Source: a bacterium (Candidatus Ratteibacteria) CG_4_9_14_3_um_filter_41_21 (GTDB lineage Bacteria > Ratteibacteria > UBA8468). Taken from it: 12,823 nucleotides of DNA. The notes under the pieces were generated by a model that made no database searches, was not told the DNA's origin, and worked only from the letters and a program-made list of their open reading frames with translations. Location: positions 1 through 12,823 of the forward strand of contig PFWI01000002.1 of assembly GCA_002791075.1 (NCBI GenBank). Direction: 5' to 3'. Numbering within the stretch: the first letter of the stretch is position 1; every line of letters begins with the position of its first letter. Shown here in pieces: positions 6,900 through 12,823 of this stretch. Both the position numbers and the translations under genes were made by a program.

Positions 6900-7625
6900 A
6901 TGAATGTCTTTAATTTTAACGAGGTAAAAAGGATATTGGTTTTGGGTGCGCATCCGGATGATGAGATTATTGGTCCCGGAGGCACAATTCATCGTTTCTC
7001 GCGTAAAGGAAAACAGGTTTATGTAATTACCTTTACCTGTGGAGGGACAGCCACTAACACACCCGAGAAAATAGAGTTGATGATTGAAAAACGGCGTCGG
7101 GAAATGGAGAAAACTAACCGAATATTCGGGATAACTAAAAGGACGATTTTAAATTATCAATCTCAGGAGGTTTACCGCGCCGCTTATGGAACGGATGAAC
7201 TTCATCACCGATTGATAAAATTAATCAGAAAATATAAGCCAGAACTTATCTTCACCCATTCCCGGGATAACCATCGCGACCACAATGCTGTTTACACTAT
7301 TACCCCGGAAGCAGTATTTCAGGCTTCAGAATCAATTTTAGGTTATTTGGGGGAGCCCTGGCCAATTGCTCCTATCTTCTATTATGGGGTGGAGCAGGAA
7401 TTGGCAGAACCCAACGTAATAGTTCAGGTCAATAAAGAAGATTTAGGGGCAAAGATTGAGGCTTTGGAGGCCCAACTTTCGCAAACGAGAAAAGATTATC
7501 TGAAGCATTTCAAACAAATGGTGACTGCAAGGTCACAACTCTGGGGAGCAAAGTTCTTTGGCGCTGATAAATTGGCAGAGCCTTTTTATGTTAATTACCG
7601 CAGTCCAATCTTGGTTGAGGAGTAA
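6900..7625 (+). CDS. PIG-L (LmbE-like) family zinc deacetylase
   Basis: PIG-L enzymes remove N-acetyl groups from GlcNAc-type conjugates (GlcNAc-PI, mycothiol and bacillithiol precursors, chito-oligomers, antibiotics). The 241-residue protein has the signature GAHPDDEIIGPGG with His18, Asp20, Asp21 and Glu22, and the second metal/catalytic block NHRDH with His125 and His128. Both zinc-site segments are intact, so it should be active. There is no signal peptide, which suggests a cytoplasmic substrate. The ATG comes one base after the previous stop codon and has no Shine-Dalgarno, consistent with translational coupling to the dehydrogenase. The neighbours suggest catabolism, but a thiol-cofactor (bacillithiol-like) role cannot be excluded from sequence alone. 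Confidence 0.93.
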   Translation: MNVFNFNEVKRILVLGAHPDDEIIGPGGTIHRFSRKGKQVYVITFTCGGTATNTPEKIELMIEKRRREMEKTNRIFGITKRTILNYQSQEVYRAAYGTDELHHRLIKLIRKYKPELIFTHSRDNHRDHNAVYTITPEAVFQASESILGYLGEPWPIAPIFYYGVEQELAEPNVIVQVNKEDLGAKIEALEAQLSQTRKDYLKHFKQMVTARSQLWGAKFFGADKLAEPFYVNYRSPILVEE

Positions 7626-7679
7626 AAATGTATTTAAAAGAAAATTCCATAACTCTTTTAAGAAAATAAGAGGAGGAAA

Positions 7680-8462
7680 ATGAAGATCTATGTTTCGGTA
7701 GATATGGAAGGAATTAGTGGAGTATTCAGCTGGGAGCAGACCGGAAGAGATGAAAAAGGCTCCGAATACGAAAAAGCTCGCCATCTTTATACTCAGGATG
7801 CTAATGCAGTGGTAGAAGCGTGCAAAGAAAATGGGGTGGAAAGAATAGTAGTGATGGATGGACATAATGGGGGATATAATTTTGTAATCGAAGAACTGCA
7901 TCCAGATGGCGAATATATCATTGGCCATTCAAGAAGAGATATTCTCCCCGGATTTGATAAAAGTTTTGACGGTGTAATTTTACTTGGATTTCATGCAATG
8001 GCAGGGACTTTGTGTGGAATTTTGGACCATACCCAGAGTTCAAAGACCTGGTTTAACTACTTTATCAATGGCAAAAAAATGGGCGAAGTGGGGCAAGAAG
8101 CAGTTATGGCTGGAGGTCTCGGAGTTCCGATCATCCTAGTAACCGGAGATAAGGCGGTATGCAAGGAAGCAAAACAACTTCTTGGTAATGTTGAGACGGT
8201 GGCAGTGAAGGAAGGGCTTTCACGAAATTGCGCCAGAATAATTGCTCCCGTAAAAGCCCATCAACTGATCAGAGAAGGGGCAAAAAGAGCCATAAAAAGG
8301 ATTAAGGATTTTAAGCCTTATATCATTAAACCACCCATAGAAGTAAGGATAGAATTTCAAAATACCGATGTTGCTGACGGCTACGAAAGAGCGGGATGGA
8401 AACGAGTTGATGGCCGCACCGTTTGTCGCACCGTGGATAGCGCCCTGAAAATTGTTGACTGA
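7680..8462 (+). CDS. dppA: M55 family metallopeptidase, D-aminopeptidase DppA-like
   Basis: This is a cytoplasmic zinc D-aminopeptidase of the DppA type, which in Bacillus releases D-Ala from D-Ala-D-Ala and related peptides. The 260-residue length is typical. The family's metal and catalytic residues can be followed: SVDMEGISG with Asp8 and Glu10, DGHNGG with His62, GFHAMAGT with His105, LDHT with His117, and GEVG with Glu136. The start has a strong AGGAGG (7671-7676). A 54-base gap separates it from the deacetylase, and its stop codon overlaps a possible ATG of the next gene (TGATG). Together with the deacetylase it points to use of cell-wall-like or D-amino-acid-containing material. The exact peptide substrate is unknown. 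Confidence 0.93.
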   Translation: MKIYVSVDMEGISGVFSWEQTGRDEKGSEYEKARHLYTQDANAVVEACKENGVERIVVMDGHNGGYNFVIEELHPDGEYIIGHSRRDILPGFDKSFDGVILLGFHAMAGTLCGILDHTQSSKTWFNYFINGKKMGEVGQEAVMAGGLGVPIILVTGDKAVCKEAKQLLGNVETVAVKEGLSRNCARIIAPVKAHQLIREGAKRAIKRIKDFKPYIIKPPIEVRIEFQNTDVADGYERAGWKRVDGRTVCRTVDSALKIVD

Positions 8463-8575
8463 TGCATCTTATGAAAGTGATATCACCAACCATTGCTTAT
8501 CCTTCGGCAGGGGAAACAATGGCGAGTAACTGGGCAAGAATAACAAGGATGTATCGCAATTTTATAGGAGGCAGA

Positions 8576-9442
8576 ATGATTGATGTTCATACCCATATCG
8601 GGAGAGGAACAGTAAAGGACAAGCCTGTAGTAGATGAAAAGGAGTTATTAAAAAAGATGGATGAATTGGAAATAGAGAGAGCGGTGCTTTTACCAAGGGG
8701 GGTAAGCCCAGAATGCTCTTTCTTCCATTTCACTACTGACGATGTATTGAAAGTCTACAAACGCCATCCGGACCGTATCATTCCCTTCTGTAAGCTTGAC
8801 CCGAGAAATGGAGGAAATTCCCTGGAGACCGATTTCTCCTGGATTTTAGAGGAATACAAAGAAAAGGGTTGTAAAGGGGTAGGTGAATTAACCGGGAATT
8901 TATATCTCGATGACCCCCTCTATAAAAACCTATTCTATCACTGTGGAAAGGTTGGGTTGCCGGTTCTCTTTCATTTGGCGGTTGGAGTAAAATACGGAAT
9001 TTATGGTGCTGCCGATGATATTGGTTTACCAAGGCTGGAAAAGGTTTTGAAAGAATTTCCCAAGACCATCTTCATCGGTCATGCGATGGCCTTCTGGAGC
9101 GAGATTACCTCAGAGGTAGATGAGGAGACAAGGGGTGGCTACCCCAAAGGGCCGGTAAAATCTCCGGGCAGGGTTCCAAAACTTCTTAAGAGATATCCTA
9201 ACCTCTATGGAGATTTATCTGCCGGAAGTGGTTATAATGCTATATCCAGAGACCCTGATTATGGCTATAAGTTCTTAGAAGAGTTTCGGGATAAACTTCT
9301 TTTTGGCACCGACATCTGCCATATCAATCAGGATGCCCCCATTGTCCCTTACTTTAAAAAATCCTTAGAAGAGGGTAAAATCTCTCAAACCGCTTACGAG
9401 AAGATAACCCAAAAGAATGCAGAAAAAATTCTAAAATTGTAG
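8576..9442 (+). CDS. Amidohydrolase-2 family TIM-barrel hydrolase/decarboxylase
   Basis: This is a metal-dependent amidohydrolase-superfamily enzyme (PF04909-like). The family includes ACMSD-type decarboxylases, lactonases and sugar-acid hydrolases. The protein has 288 residues from the chosen start. Visible ligands are HTH (His5, His7) on strand 1, His133 in LFHLAVG, His169 in IGHAMAFW and Asp246 in FGTD. Glu104 in GVGEL sits where some members carry a metal or active-site acid. The start at 8576 is chosen because AGGAGG lies at 8566-8571 and the family normally begins MIDVHTH. The frame is also open from an ATG at 8462 that overlaps the peptidase stop, which would add 38 residues without clear homology. 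It ends the operon, and a new promoter starts five bases after its stop. The substrate is unknown. Confidence 0.88.
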   Translation: MIDVHTHIGRGTVKDKPVVDEKELLKKMDELEIERAVLLPRGVSPECSFFHFTTDDVLKVYKRHPDRIIPFCKLDPRNGGNSLETDFSWILEEYKEKGCKGVGELTGNLYLDDPLYKNLFYHCGKVGLPVLFHLAVGVKYGIYGAADDIGLPRLEKVLKEFPKTIFIGHAMAFWSEITSEVDEETRGGYPKGPVKSPGRVPKLLKRYPNLYGDLSAGSGYNAISRDPDYGYKFLEEFRDKLLFGTDICHINQDAPIVPYFKKSLEEGKISQTAYEKITQKNAEKILKL

Positions 9443-9446
9443 GCAC

Positions 9447-9474
9447 TTGACATTGCTATTTTTTTGGGTATAAT
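9447..9474 (+). promoter_or_regulatory. Strong sigma70-type promoter P1
   Basis: TTGACA (9447-9452) and TATAAT (9469-9474) are both perfect consensus boxes separated by 16 bases, with a T-run and GGG in the spacer. Transcription should start near 9481, giving a leader of about 12 bases that is almost entirely the Shine-Dalgarno AGGAG at 9482-9486. It is placed directly after the amidohydrolase stop codon, so the 98-residue gene has its own transcript. Confidence 0.85.
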
Positions 9475-9492
9475 TATCATCAGGAGAAAAAG

Positions 9493-9789
9493 ATGAATAT
9501 TATGGCTGTTGTTTTGGGGTTTTTGGGAGTAATGTTAGGTTTCACCAGTGTGGTAGTGGCAATTGTTTTGCCAAAGAGTTTGAGTAGAGAAACTGACAAG
9601 TTGATAGAGAAAGAGGACGCGAGAGCAAAACAATTGATTGATGAAGGTAATAAAAGAGCCGAAGAAGGAAAGAAGGAAACACAACGAATGATAGAGGAGG
9701 GGCGAAAACGAACGGAAGAGCTTATCCGTTACATCGCCTCCCTTATTGCCGCAGAGGCAAGCAAGACAAGGGAGTCAATAAAACTTTAA
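9493..9789 (+). CDS. Small membrane-anchored helical protein, unknown function
   Basis: I do not recognise a family. The 98-residue protein has one hydrophobic helix at about residues 4-26 ending in a Pro-Lys, which reads as a single-pass membrane anchor with a short N-terminus. From about residue 30 to 80 it is a highly charged amphipathic helix with quasi-repeats of the kind LIDEGNKRAEEGKKE / MIEEGRKRTEELI, likely a coiled coil facing the cytoplasm or periplasm. The tail is short and alanine-rich. It starts with ATG after AGGAG and has a consensus promoter immediately upstream (P1), which suggests high or constitutive expression. It lies between the hydrolase operon and the ROK regulator, but the private promoter argues against a strict role in that pathway. 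Possible roles are a scaffold or chemoreceptor-like signalling stub. This is inference. Confidence 0.8.
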   Translation: MNIMAVVLGFLGVMLGFTSVVVAIVLPKSLSRETDKLIEKEDARAKQLIDEGNKRAEEGKKETQRMIEEGRKRTEELIRYIASLIAAEASKTRESIKL

Positions 9790-9835
9790 AGAGAACCCTA
9801 TCTGACAAAAAAGAGGATGTGTCCCCATGTAGCGC

Positions 9836-9864
9836 TTGACATTTTTATTTTTTTGGGGTATAAT
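9836..9864 (+). promoter_or_regulatory. Strong sigma70-type promoter P2 for the ROK-MttB pair
   Basis: TTGACA (9836-9841) and TATAAT (9859-9864) are perfect boxes with a 17-base spacer. Apart from GC versus TT after the -35 box and one extra G before the -10 box, it matches P1 from CTTGACATT through TATAATTA. It gives a leader of about 85 bases before the ROK start codon. A second, weaker pair (TTGACA at 9898-9903 with TATTGT at 9921-9926, 17-base spacing) lies inside that leader. Confidence 0.85.
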
Positions 9865-9923
9865 TACAAATGAGTAAATAAAATGCAGATTAAATGTTTG
9901 ACAAAGAATTAAATTTGCGTTAT

Positions 9924-9937
9924 TGTTATCAATGACA
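9924..9937. promoter_or_regulatory. Possible operator, near-palindrome before the ROK gene
   Basis: TGTTATCAATGACA is an imperfect 14-base dyad (5 of 7 pairs) that overlaps the -10 region of the weaker second promoter and lies 18 bases before the ROK start. ROK repressors often bind AT-rich dyads near their own promoters, so autoregulation is plausible. The match is weak and could be chance. Confidence 0.25.
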
Positions 9938-9954
9938 TTAAATATGAGAAAAAA

Positions 9955-11145
9955 ATGAATAACAATATCAAAAACGGAAATAAAAAATTTGTGCTTAACA
10001 TCGTTAAAGAACGTCAACCTTTATCTCGGACTCAGATTGGACAACTTACGGGAATGAGATTAGCCAGCATTGGCAAATATGTTCAGGAATTAATTCAGCA
10101 AGGATGGCTGATTGAAGAAAACAGAAATCCCTATAGCCGACGTCCAAGGAACACGATGTTGGGCATTAATCCTGAGAAAGGATTTTTTGTGGGAATAGAG
10201 TTTGATCCCGAATGGATAATTGGCGTAGTCACCGATATGAGAGGAAATATCAGAAAAAAGATCAAAAGGGATACCCATTCTGACAAAGGTAAGGATGTAA
10301 TCATTGGTAATTTAATCTCGGCAATTAAGGAGTTGATTCTTGGCTTAGAACAAAAGAAGATTATAGGCATTGGCATCAGTGCCCACGGCATTATTGACAC
10401 CGAAAAGGGTATTTGCATTTTCTATGTCCAGATTAAGGATTGGAAAAATATCCCTTTAAGAGAGATAATTGAAAAGAAGTTTAATCTTCCCGTAGTCCTG
10501 GAGGGAACGGCTCCGATGAAAGCATTTGCGGAAAAAAGTCTGGGTGCGGGTAAAGGAGTAAGGAATCTGGTATTCATAGAATATGGAGTAGCCGGTATCG
10601 GAGCGGGGTTCATTTTAAATGGTCAACTGTTTGGAGGAACTACCGAGAATGCTGGGGAGTTAGGTCATACTGTCCTGGAACCAGAGGGACCGATTTGCAG
10701 CTGCGGGATGAGTGGCTGTCTGGAAGCACTAGCCTCAGAATCGGTTTTAGCAACTCAGGCAAGAAGGTCTCTTGAGGAAGGAACTAACTCGCTAATTAGT
10801 GAGTTGAGTGGAGGTAACCCAGAGAATATTACCGCAGAGATGGTCTTTGAGGCGGCCCGGCGCGGGGATAATTTATCTCTTGGTTTGGTTGATAATGCCG
10901 CCAAATACTTGGGAATAGGAATTGCCAACTTAATCAATCTTTTAAATCCGGAGATGGTTGTCCTTGACCCGCAGTTTACTAAAGTGGAAGATCTTTTTTT
11001 GCTCCCAACTAAGAGGGCAATCGCCACCCATACGCTACAGCGTTTAATGAAAAATGTCAGAATTGAACTCTCCCCTCTGGGAGAGGAGATCGGCGCGCGG
11101 GGAATATGTGCCTATCTGACTGAGAAGGAGATGAGATTGTGCTAA
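9955..11145 (+). CDS. ROK-family transcriptional regulator (NagC/XylR type), apparently non-kinase
   Basis: A 396-residue DNA-binding sugar-responsive regulator. An N-terminal winged helix-turn-helix covers about residues 12-60 (PLSRTQIGQLTGMRLASIGKYV), followed by the usual basic SRRPR wing and the ROK ligand-binding fold. The ROK signature is present: GELGH with Glu235/His238, and CSCGMSGCLE with zinc-ligand Cys248, Cys250 and Cys255. Two kinase features are missing. The phosphate loop normally DxGGT reads IEFDPEW (81-87), and the catalytic NDA segment reads EGTAP (183-187). It should therefore bind a ligand without phosphorylating it. Promoter P2 drives it, and its last 7 bases overlap the MttB homologue. 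It probably controls that gene and perhaps the upstream hydrolase operon. The start is ATG with only a weak GAGAA site. Confidence 0.93.
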   Translation: MNNNIKNGNKKFVLNIVKERQPLSRTQIGQLTGMRLASIGKYVQELIQQGWLIEENRNPYSRRPRNTMLGINPEKGFFVGIEFDPEWIIGVVTDMRGNIRKKIKRDTHSDKGKDVIIGNLISAIKELILGLEQKKIIGIGISAHGIIDTEKGICIFYVQIKDWKNIPLREIIEKKFNLPVVLEGTAPMKAFAEKSLGAGKGVRNLVFIEYGVAGIGAGFILNGQLFGGTTENAGELGHTVLEPEGPICSCGMSGCLEALASESVLATQARRSLEEGTNSLISELSGGNPENITAEMVFEAARRGDNLSLGLVDNAAKYLGIGIANLINLLNPEMVVLDPQFTKVEDLFLLPTKRAIATHTLQRLMKNVRIELSPLGEEIGARGICAYLTEKEMRLC

Positions 11146-12599
11146 CTTCAGAACAGAAAGAACTGCTCAAGGAGAAGGTGTACCGCCTGCTTGAGGAAGT
11201 GGGGATGAAGATCGAGAATGAGGAGATTGAATCGATATTACTGAAAAATGGATGTGAAGAAACACCCTCAGGTAGAATAAGAATACTTAGAAAATTAATA
11301 GAGGAGATGAGCATTTATCAGAAGAAAACTCAAAAAGAGGATGATGAGGATCAGACTCTTCACCTTCAATGTGGGATTGATTGGGCACATTCCATTATCT
11401 GGAATAGAAGACAAAATGAAATTAGGCAAAGATTGCAATCCAAATTTATGATGTCGGCCTTTGACTGCGGTCCTACCAAGTATTATGACTATCAAAATAA
11501 AAAGCTGATTCCGGTAGATACCAGAATCTTTATTGAGATGATGAAATTTGCCCAATCCACTCCCGAGATAGGCTATATCAGCACCTGGTATCGCCAGGAT
11601 GTCCCGCAGAAGACCGAGAGAATGGACTCCCTAATTTTAGCCCTTAAATATACCGATAAGGTTGATGGTATAGAGGCAATTTATCCCGAGCAGATCAAGT
11701 ATCTCAAAGAGATTGGCGAGATTATCAGTGGGACATCGGAGAATACCCCTTATCTTGCCGGCTCGCAGTGCATTACCTCGCCTCTTGTTTTAGAGAGAAG
11801 GTCGGCAGAGGATATCGTGGAGAGAGCGCGTCTGGGCATCAAAAGATACCACATTGCTTCAATGCCTACAATTGGCGTTTCCACCCCGGTTACCCTTGCC
11901 GGCTCGGTTGTAATGTCCGCCGCAGAGGTTTTAGGGGGAATGGCCGCCGCTTATAGTATAGACCCCGAGAGTGACCTTTCCGGACGGGCCATCTCAATGG
12001 TTACCGATATGAGAACCGGCAATTCGGTCTCTACTGGTCCGGAGACCACCATCCTTAGTTTAGCGGTAAAAGAGTTATTTGACACCTTCTGGGGAGGGCA
12101 TCTCTGGGTTGAGGTATTCTTTAGCCCTTCAATCAAGGAACCAGGATTGATGGCGGTCTATGAAAATTTATACGGGGTTTACCGTTATTCCAAATTAACA
12201 AAAAAGCCGGATATTCCCTATCCGGGAATGGGAACCTTAGGGGAGGGTGGAATTGGCTCCCCGGCTCAGTTTATGCTTGATCTGGAGATCAGAAAATCCG
12301 AATTTGCTTTAAAAAACAAGATAATCATCGATGAAGAAACCCTGCCCTTTGAGGAGATTTGTAAAATTACCAGAGAAAGAAAGGAGTTTTTATCCAGTGA
12401 ACATACCTTAAAACATTTCCGTAAGTTGTGGTCTTCAAATATCTTCAACTTCAAATATGGAGACGAAAAAAATATTCTTGATAAATGTGATGCGTTATGG
12501 CGAGAGAATCTCAAGAATTATCAGCCACCCGAATGGTCCAGGGAAAAAATAAAGGCCCTGGATGATTTGCTAACCAAAGCGAAAAAGGAATTGTTGTGA
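11139..12599 (+). CDS. MttB-superfamily (trimethylamine methyltransferase family) protein, non-pyrrolysine, divergent
   Basis: MttB-superfamily enzymes move a methyl group from a quaternary or tertiary amine to a corrinoid protein. The 486-residue length fits. The N-terminal LLEEVGMKIENEEIESILLKNG block, the DCGPTKYYDY and STWYRQDVP segments, TPVTLAGSVVMSAAEVLGG (249-267) and DMRTGNSVSTGPE (290-302) all match the family layout. No in-frame TAG interrupts the gene, so there is no pyrrolysine. Around 325-370, where relatives usually carry a conserved D-x-QAG-x-E region, this protein reads IKEPGLMAVYEN, so the substrate pocket is unusual. It starts with GTG 8 bases after AAGGAG (11125-11130) inside the ROK gene. 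No corrinoid protein or reactivase is in the window, though one could lie just downstream. Family is firm; activity and substrate are open. Confidence 0.88.
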   Translation: MLTSEQKELLKEKVYRLLEEVGMKIENEEIESILLKNGCEETPSGRIRILRKLIEEMSIYQKKTQKEDDEDQTLHLQCGIDWAHSIIWNRRQNEIRQRLQSKFMMSAFDCGPTKYYDYQNKKLIPVDTRIFIEMMKFAQSTPEIGYISTWYRQDVPQKTERMDSLILALKYTDKVDGIEAIYPEQIKYLKEIGEIISGTSENTPYLAGSQCITSPLVLERRSAEDIVERARLGIKRYHIASMPTIGVSTPVTLAGSVVMSAAEVLGGMAAAYSIDPESDLSGRAISMVTDMRTGNSVSTGPETTILSLAVKELFDTFWGGHLWVEVFFSPSIKEPGLMAVYENLYGVYRYSKLTKKPDIPYPGMGTLGEGGIGSPAQFMLDLEIRKSEFALKNKIIIDEETLPFEEICKITRERKEFLSSEHTLKHFRKLWSSNIFNFKYGDEKNILDKCDALWRENLKNYQPPEWSREKIKALDDLLTKAKKELL

Positions 12600-12610
12600 A
12601 AAATAATTTT

Positions 12611-12653
12611 CCGCTTTCTAAAGCGGTTCTCCCAGGATTCCTTGAAAATCCTG
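12611..12653. terminator. Tandem hairpins after the MttB gene, possible transcription end
   Basis: Two stems follow the stop codon. CCGCTTT/AAAGCGG has a two-base centre (12611-12626), and CAGGATT/AATCCTG has a seven-base loop (12633-12653). Neither is followed by a clear T-run, so they are not textbook intrinsic terminators. They may stabilise the 3' end or weaken read-through to the next gene. Confidence 0.45.
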
Positions 12654-12674
12654 TTAATATAGATAAACTGTAAA

Positions 12675-12806
12675 TGTGGGAGGCATCTCCTGATGCCGAT
12701 ACAAGGTCAAGGTCTGGAGACCTGTTGCTACAAGATTAATGTGAAAGCATCATTACGCATATTGCTACTAAAGGTAGCAGATAGACAAGTAGCGCAATTC
12801 CCCACA
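12675..12806. repeat. Palindrome-rich intergenic element with inverted ends
   Basis: The ends TGTGGG (12675-12680) and CCCACA (12801-12806) are inverted. Inside are three perfect short stems: GGCATC/GATGCC with a TCCT loop (12682-12697), AGGTCT/AGACCT with a GG centre (12710-12723), and TGCTAC/GTAGCA with a TAAAG loop (12763-12779). The GCTAC/GTAGC words recur at 12727 and 12790. The layout resembles a known style of dispersed intergenic repeat and is different from the GTCATTGCGAG family. It could also fold as a leader RNA for the next gene. It does not match any riboswitch consensus I know; in particular no cobalamin-box sequence is visible. Confidence 0.55.
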
Positions 12807-12812
12807 AAGAAT

Positions 12813-12821
12813 AAAGGAGGG
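12813..12821 (+). promoter_or_regulatory. Shine-Dalgarno of a gene beginning just outside the window
   Basis: AAAGGAGGG near the right edge is a near-perfect ribosome-binding site. The start codon should fall within about ten bases beyond the edge. The gene itself is not visible; a corrinoid-binding or transport partner of the MttB homologue would be a natural candidate, but that is a guess. Confidence 0.6.
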
Positions 12822-12823
12822 AG

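Noticed and set aside
7628..7669. Tiny 13-codon open frame with a weak TTAAAAG/CTTTTAA stem before the peptidase gene
   Set aside because: It has no ribosome-binding site, no recognisable leader-peptide features and only an AT-rich stem with a 14-base loop.
9811..9829. GAGGATGTGTCCCCATG stretch resembling sequences near REP-associated elements
   Set aside because: A single short occurrence without a partner copy or transposase in the window is not enough to call an element.
12600..12823. Cobalamin riboswitch for a corrinoid-linked gene downstream
   Set aside because: I looked for the conserved B12-box style sequence and did not find it; the region is better described as repeat-like hairpins.

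Overview
The window reads as a bacterial chromosome segment with moderate to low GC. All genes are on the + strand and packed into short operons with good Shine-Dalgarno sites. A V/A-type ATPase subunit next to bacterial DnaJ and ribosomal protein L13, sigma70-like promoters, a ROK regulator, an MttB-superfamily protein, and nested palindromic repeats with a GTCATTGCGAG border together suggest an anaerobic or fermentative member of an uncultivated or sparsely cultured bacterial phylum (Omnitrophota-, Aerophobota- or Atribacterota-like). The phylum is a guess from gene style. No marker here fixes it.

Region 1 (1-3026) is housekeeping: the C-terminal part of V-type ATPase subunit I, DnaJ starting on the base after its stop codon, then ribosomal protein L13. 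The usual partner of L13, S9 (rpsI), does not follow.

Region 2 (3027-5866) holds three copies of one palindromic repeat family. They lie between rplM and a homocitrate/Re-citrate synthase-like gene, between that gene and a first Gfo/Idh/MocA oxidoreductase, and between the two oxidoreductases. Other hairpins and short repeat fragments are mixed in, and the 328-base gap at 4521-4848 contains only such elements.

Region 3 (4849-9442) looks like a catabolic operon for an unidentified amino-sugar-, peptide- or amide-containing compound. It encodes two Gfo/Idh/MocA dehydrogenases, a PIG-L/LmbE deacetylase, an M55 (DppA-type) D-aminopeptidase and an amidohydrolase-2 TIM-barrel enzyme. Most junctions are coupled or tightly spaced.

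Region 4 (9443-12823) has two nearly identical strong promoters 389 bases apart. The first drives a 98-residue membrane-anchored helical protein. The second drives a ROK-family regulator, without visible sugar-kinase motifs, that overlaps by 7 bases a divergent non-pyrrolysine MttB-superfamily protein. The last 224 bases are non-coding, rich in inverted repeats, and end in a Shine-Dalgarno sequence for a gene just outside the window.

The working model is a scavenging locus. The ROK protein would sense a sugar-like ligand, the hydrolases would strip acyl and peptide groups, the dehydrogenases would process the sugar or polyol part, and the MttB homologue would handle a methylated amine or related one-carbon group. 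The family assignments are firm. The substrate and the joint pathway are inference. I found no tRNA, rRNA, CRISPR array, transposase or recognisable riboswitch.
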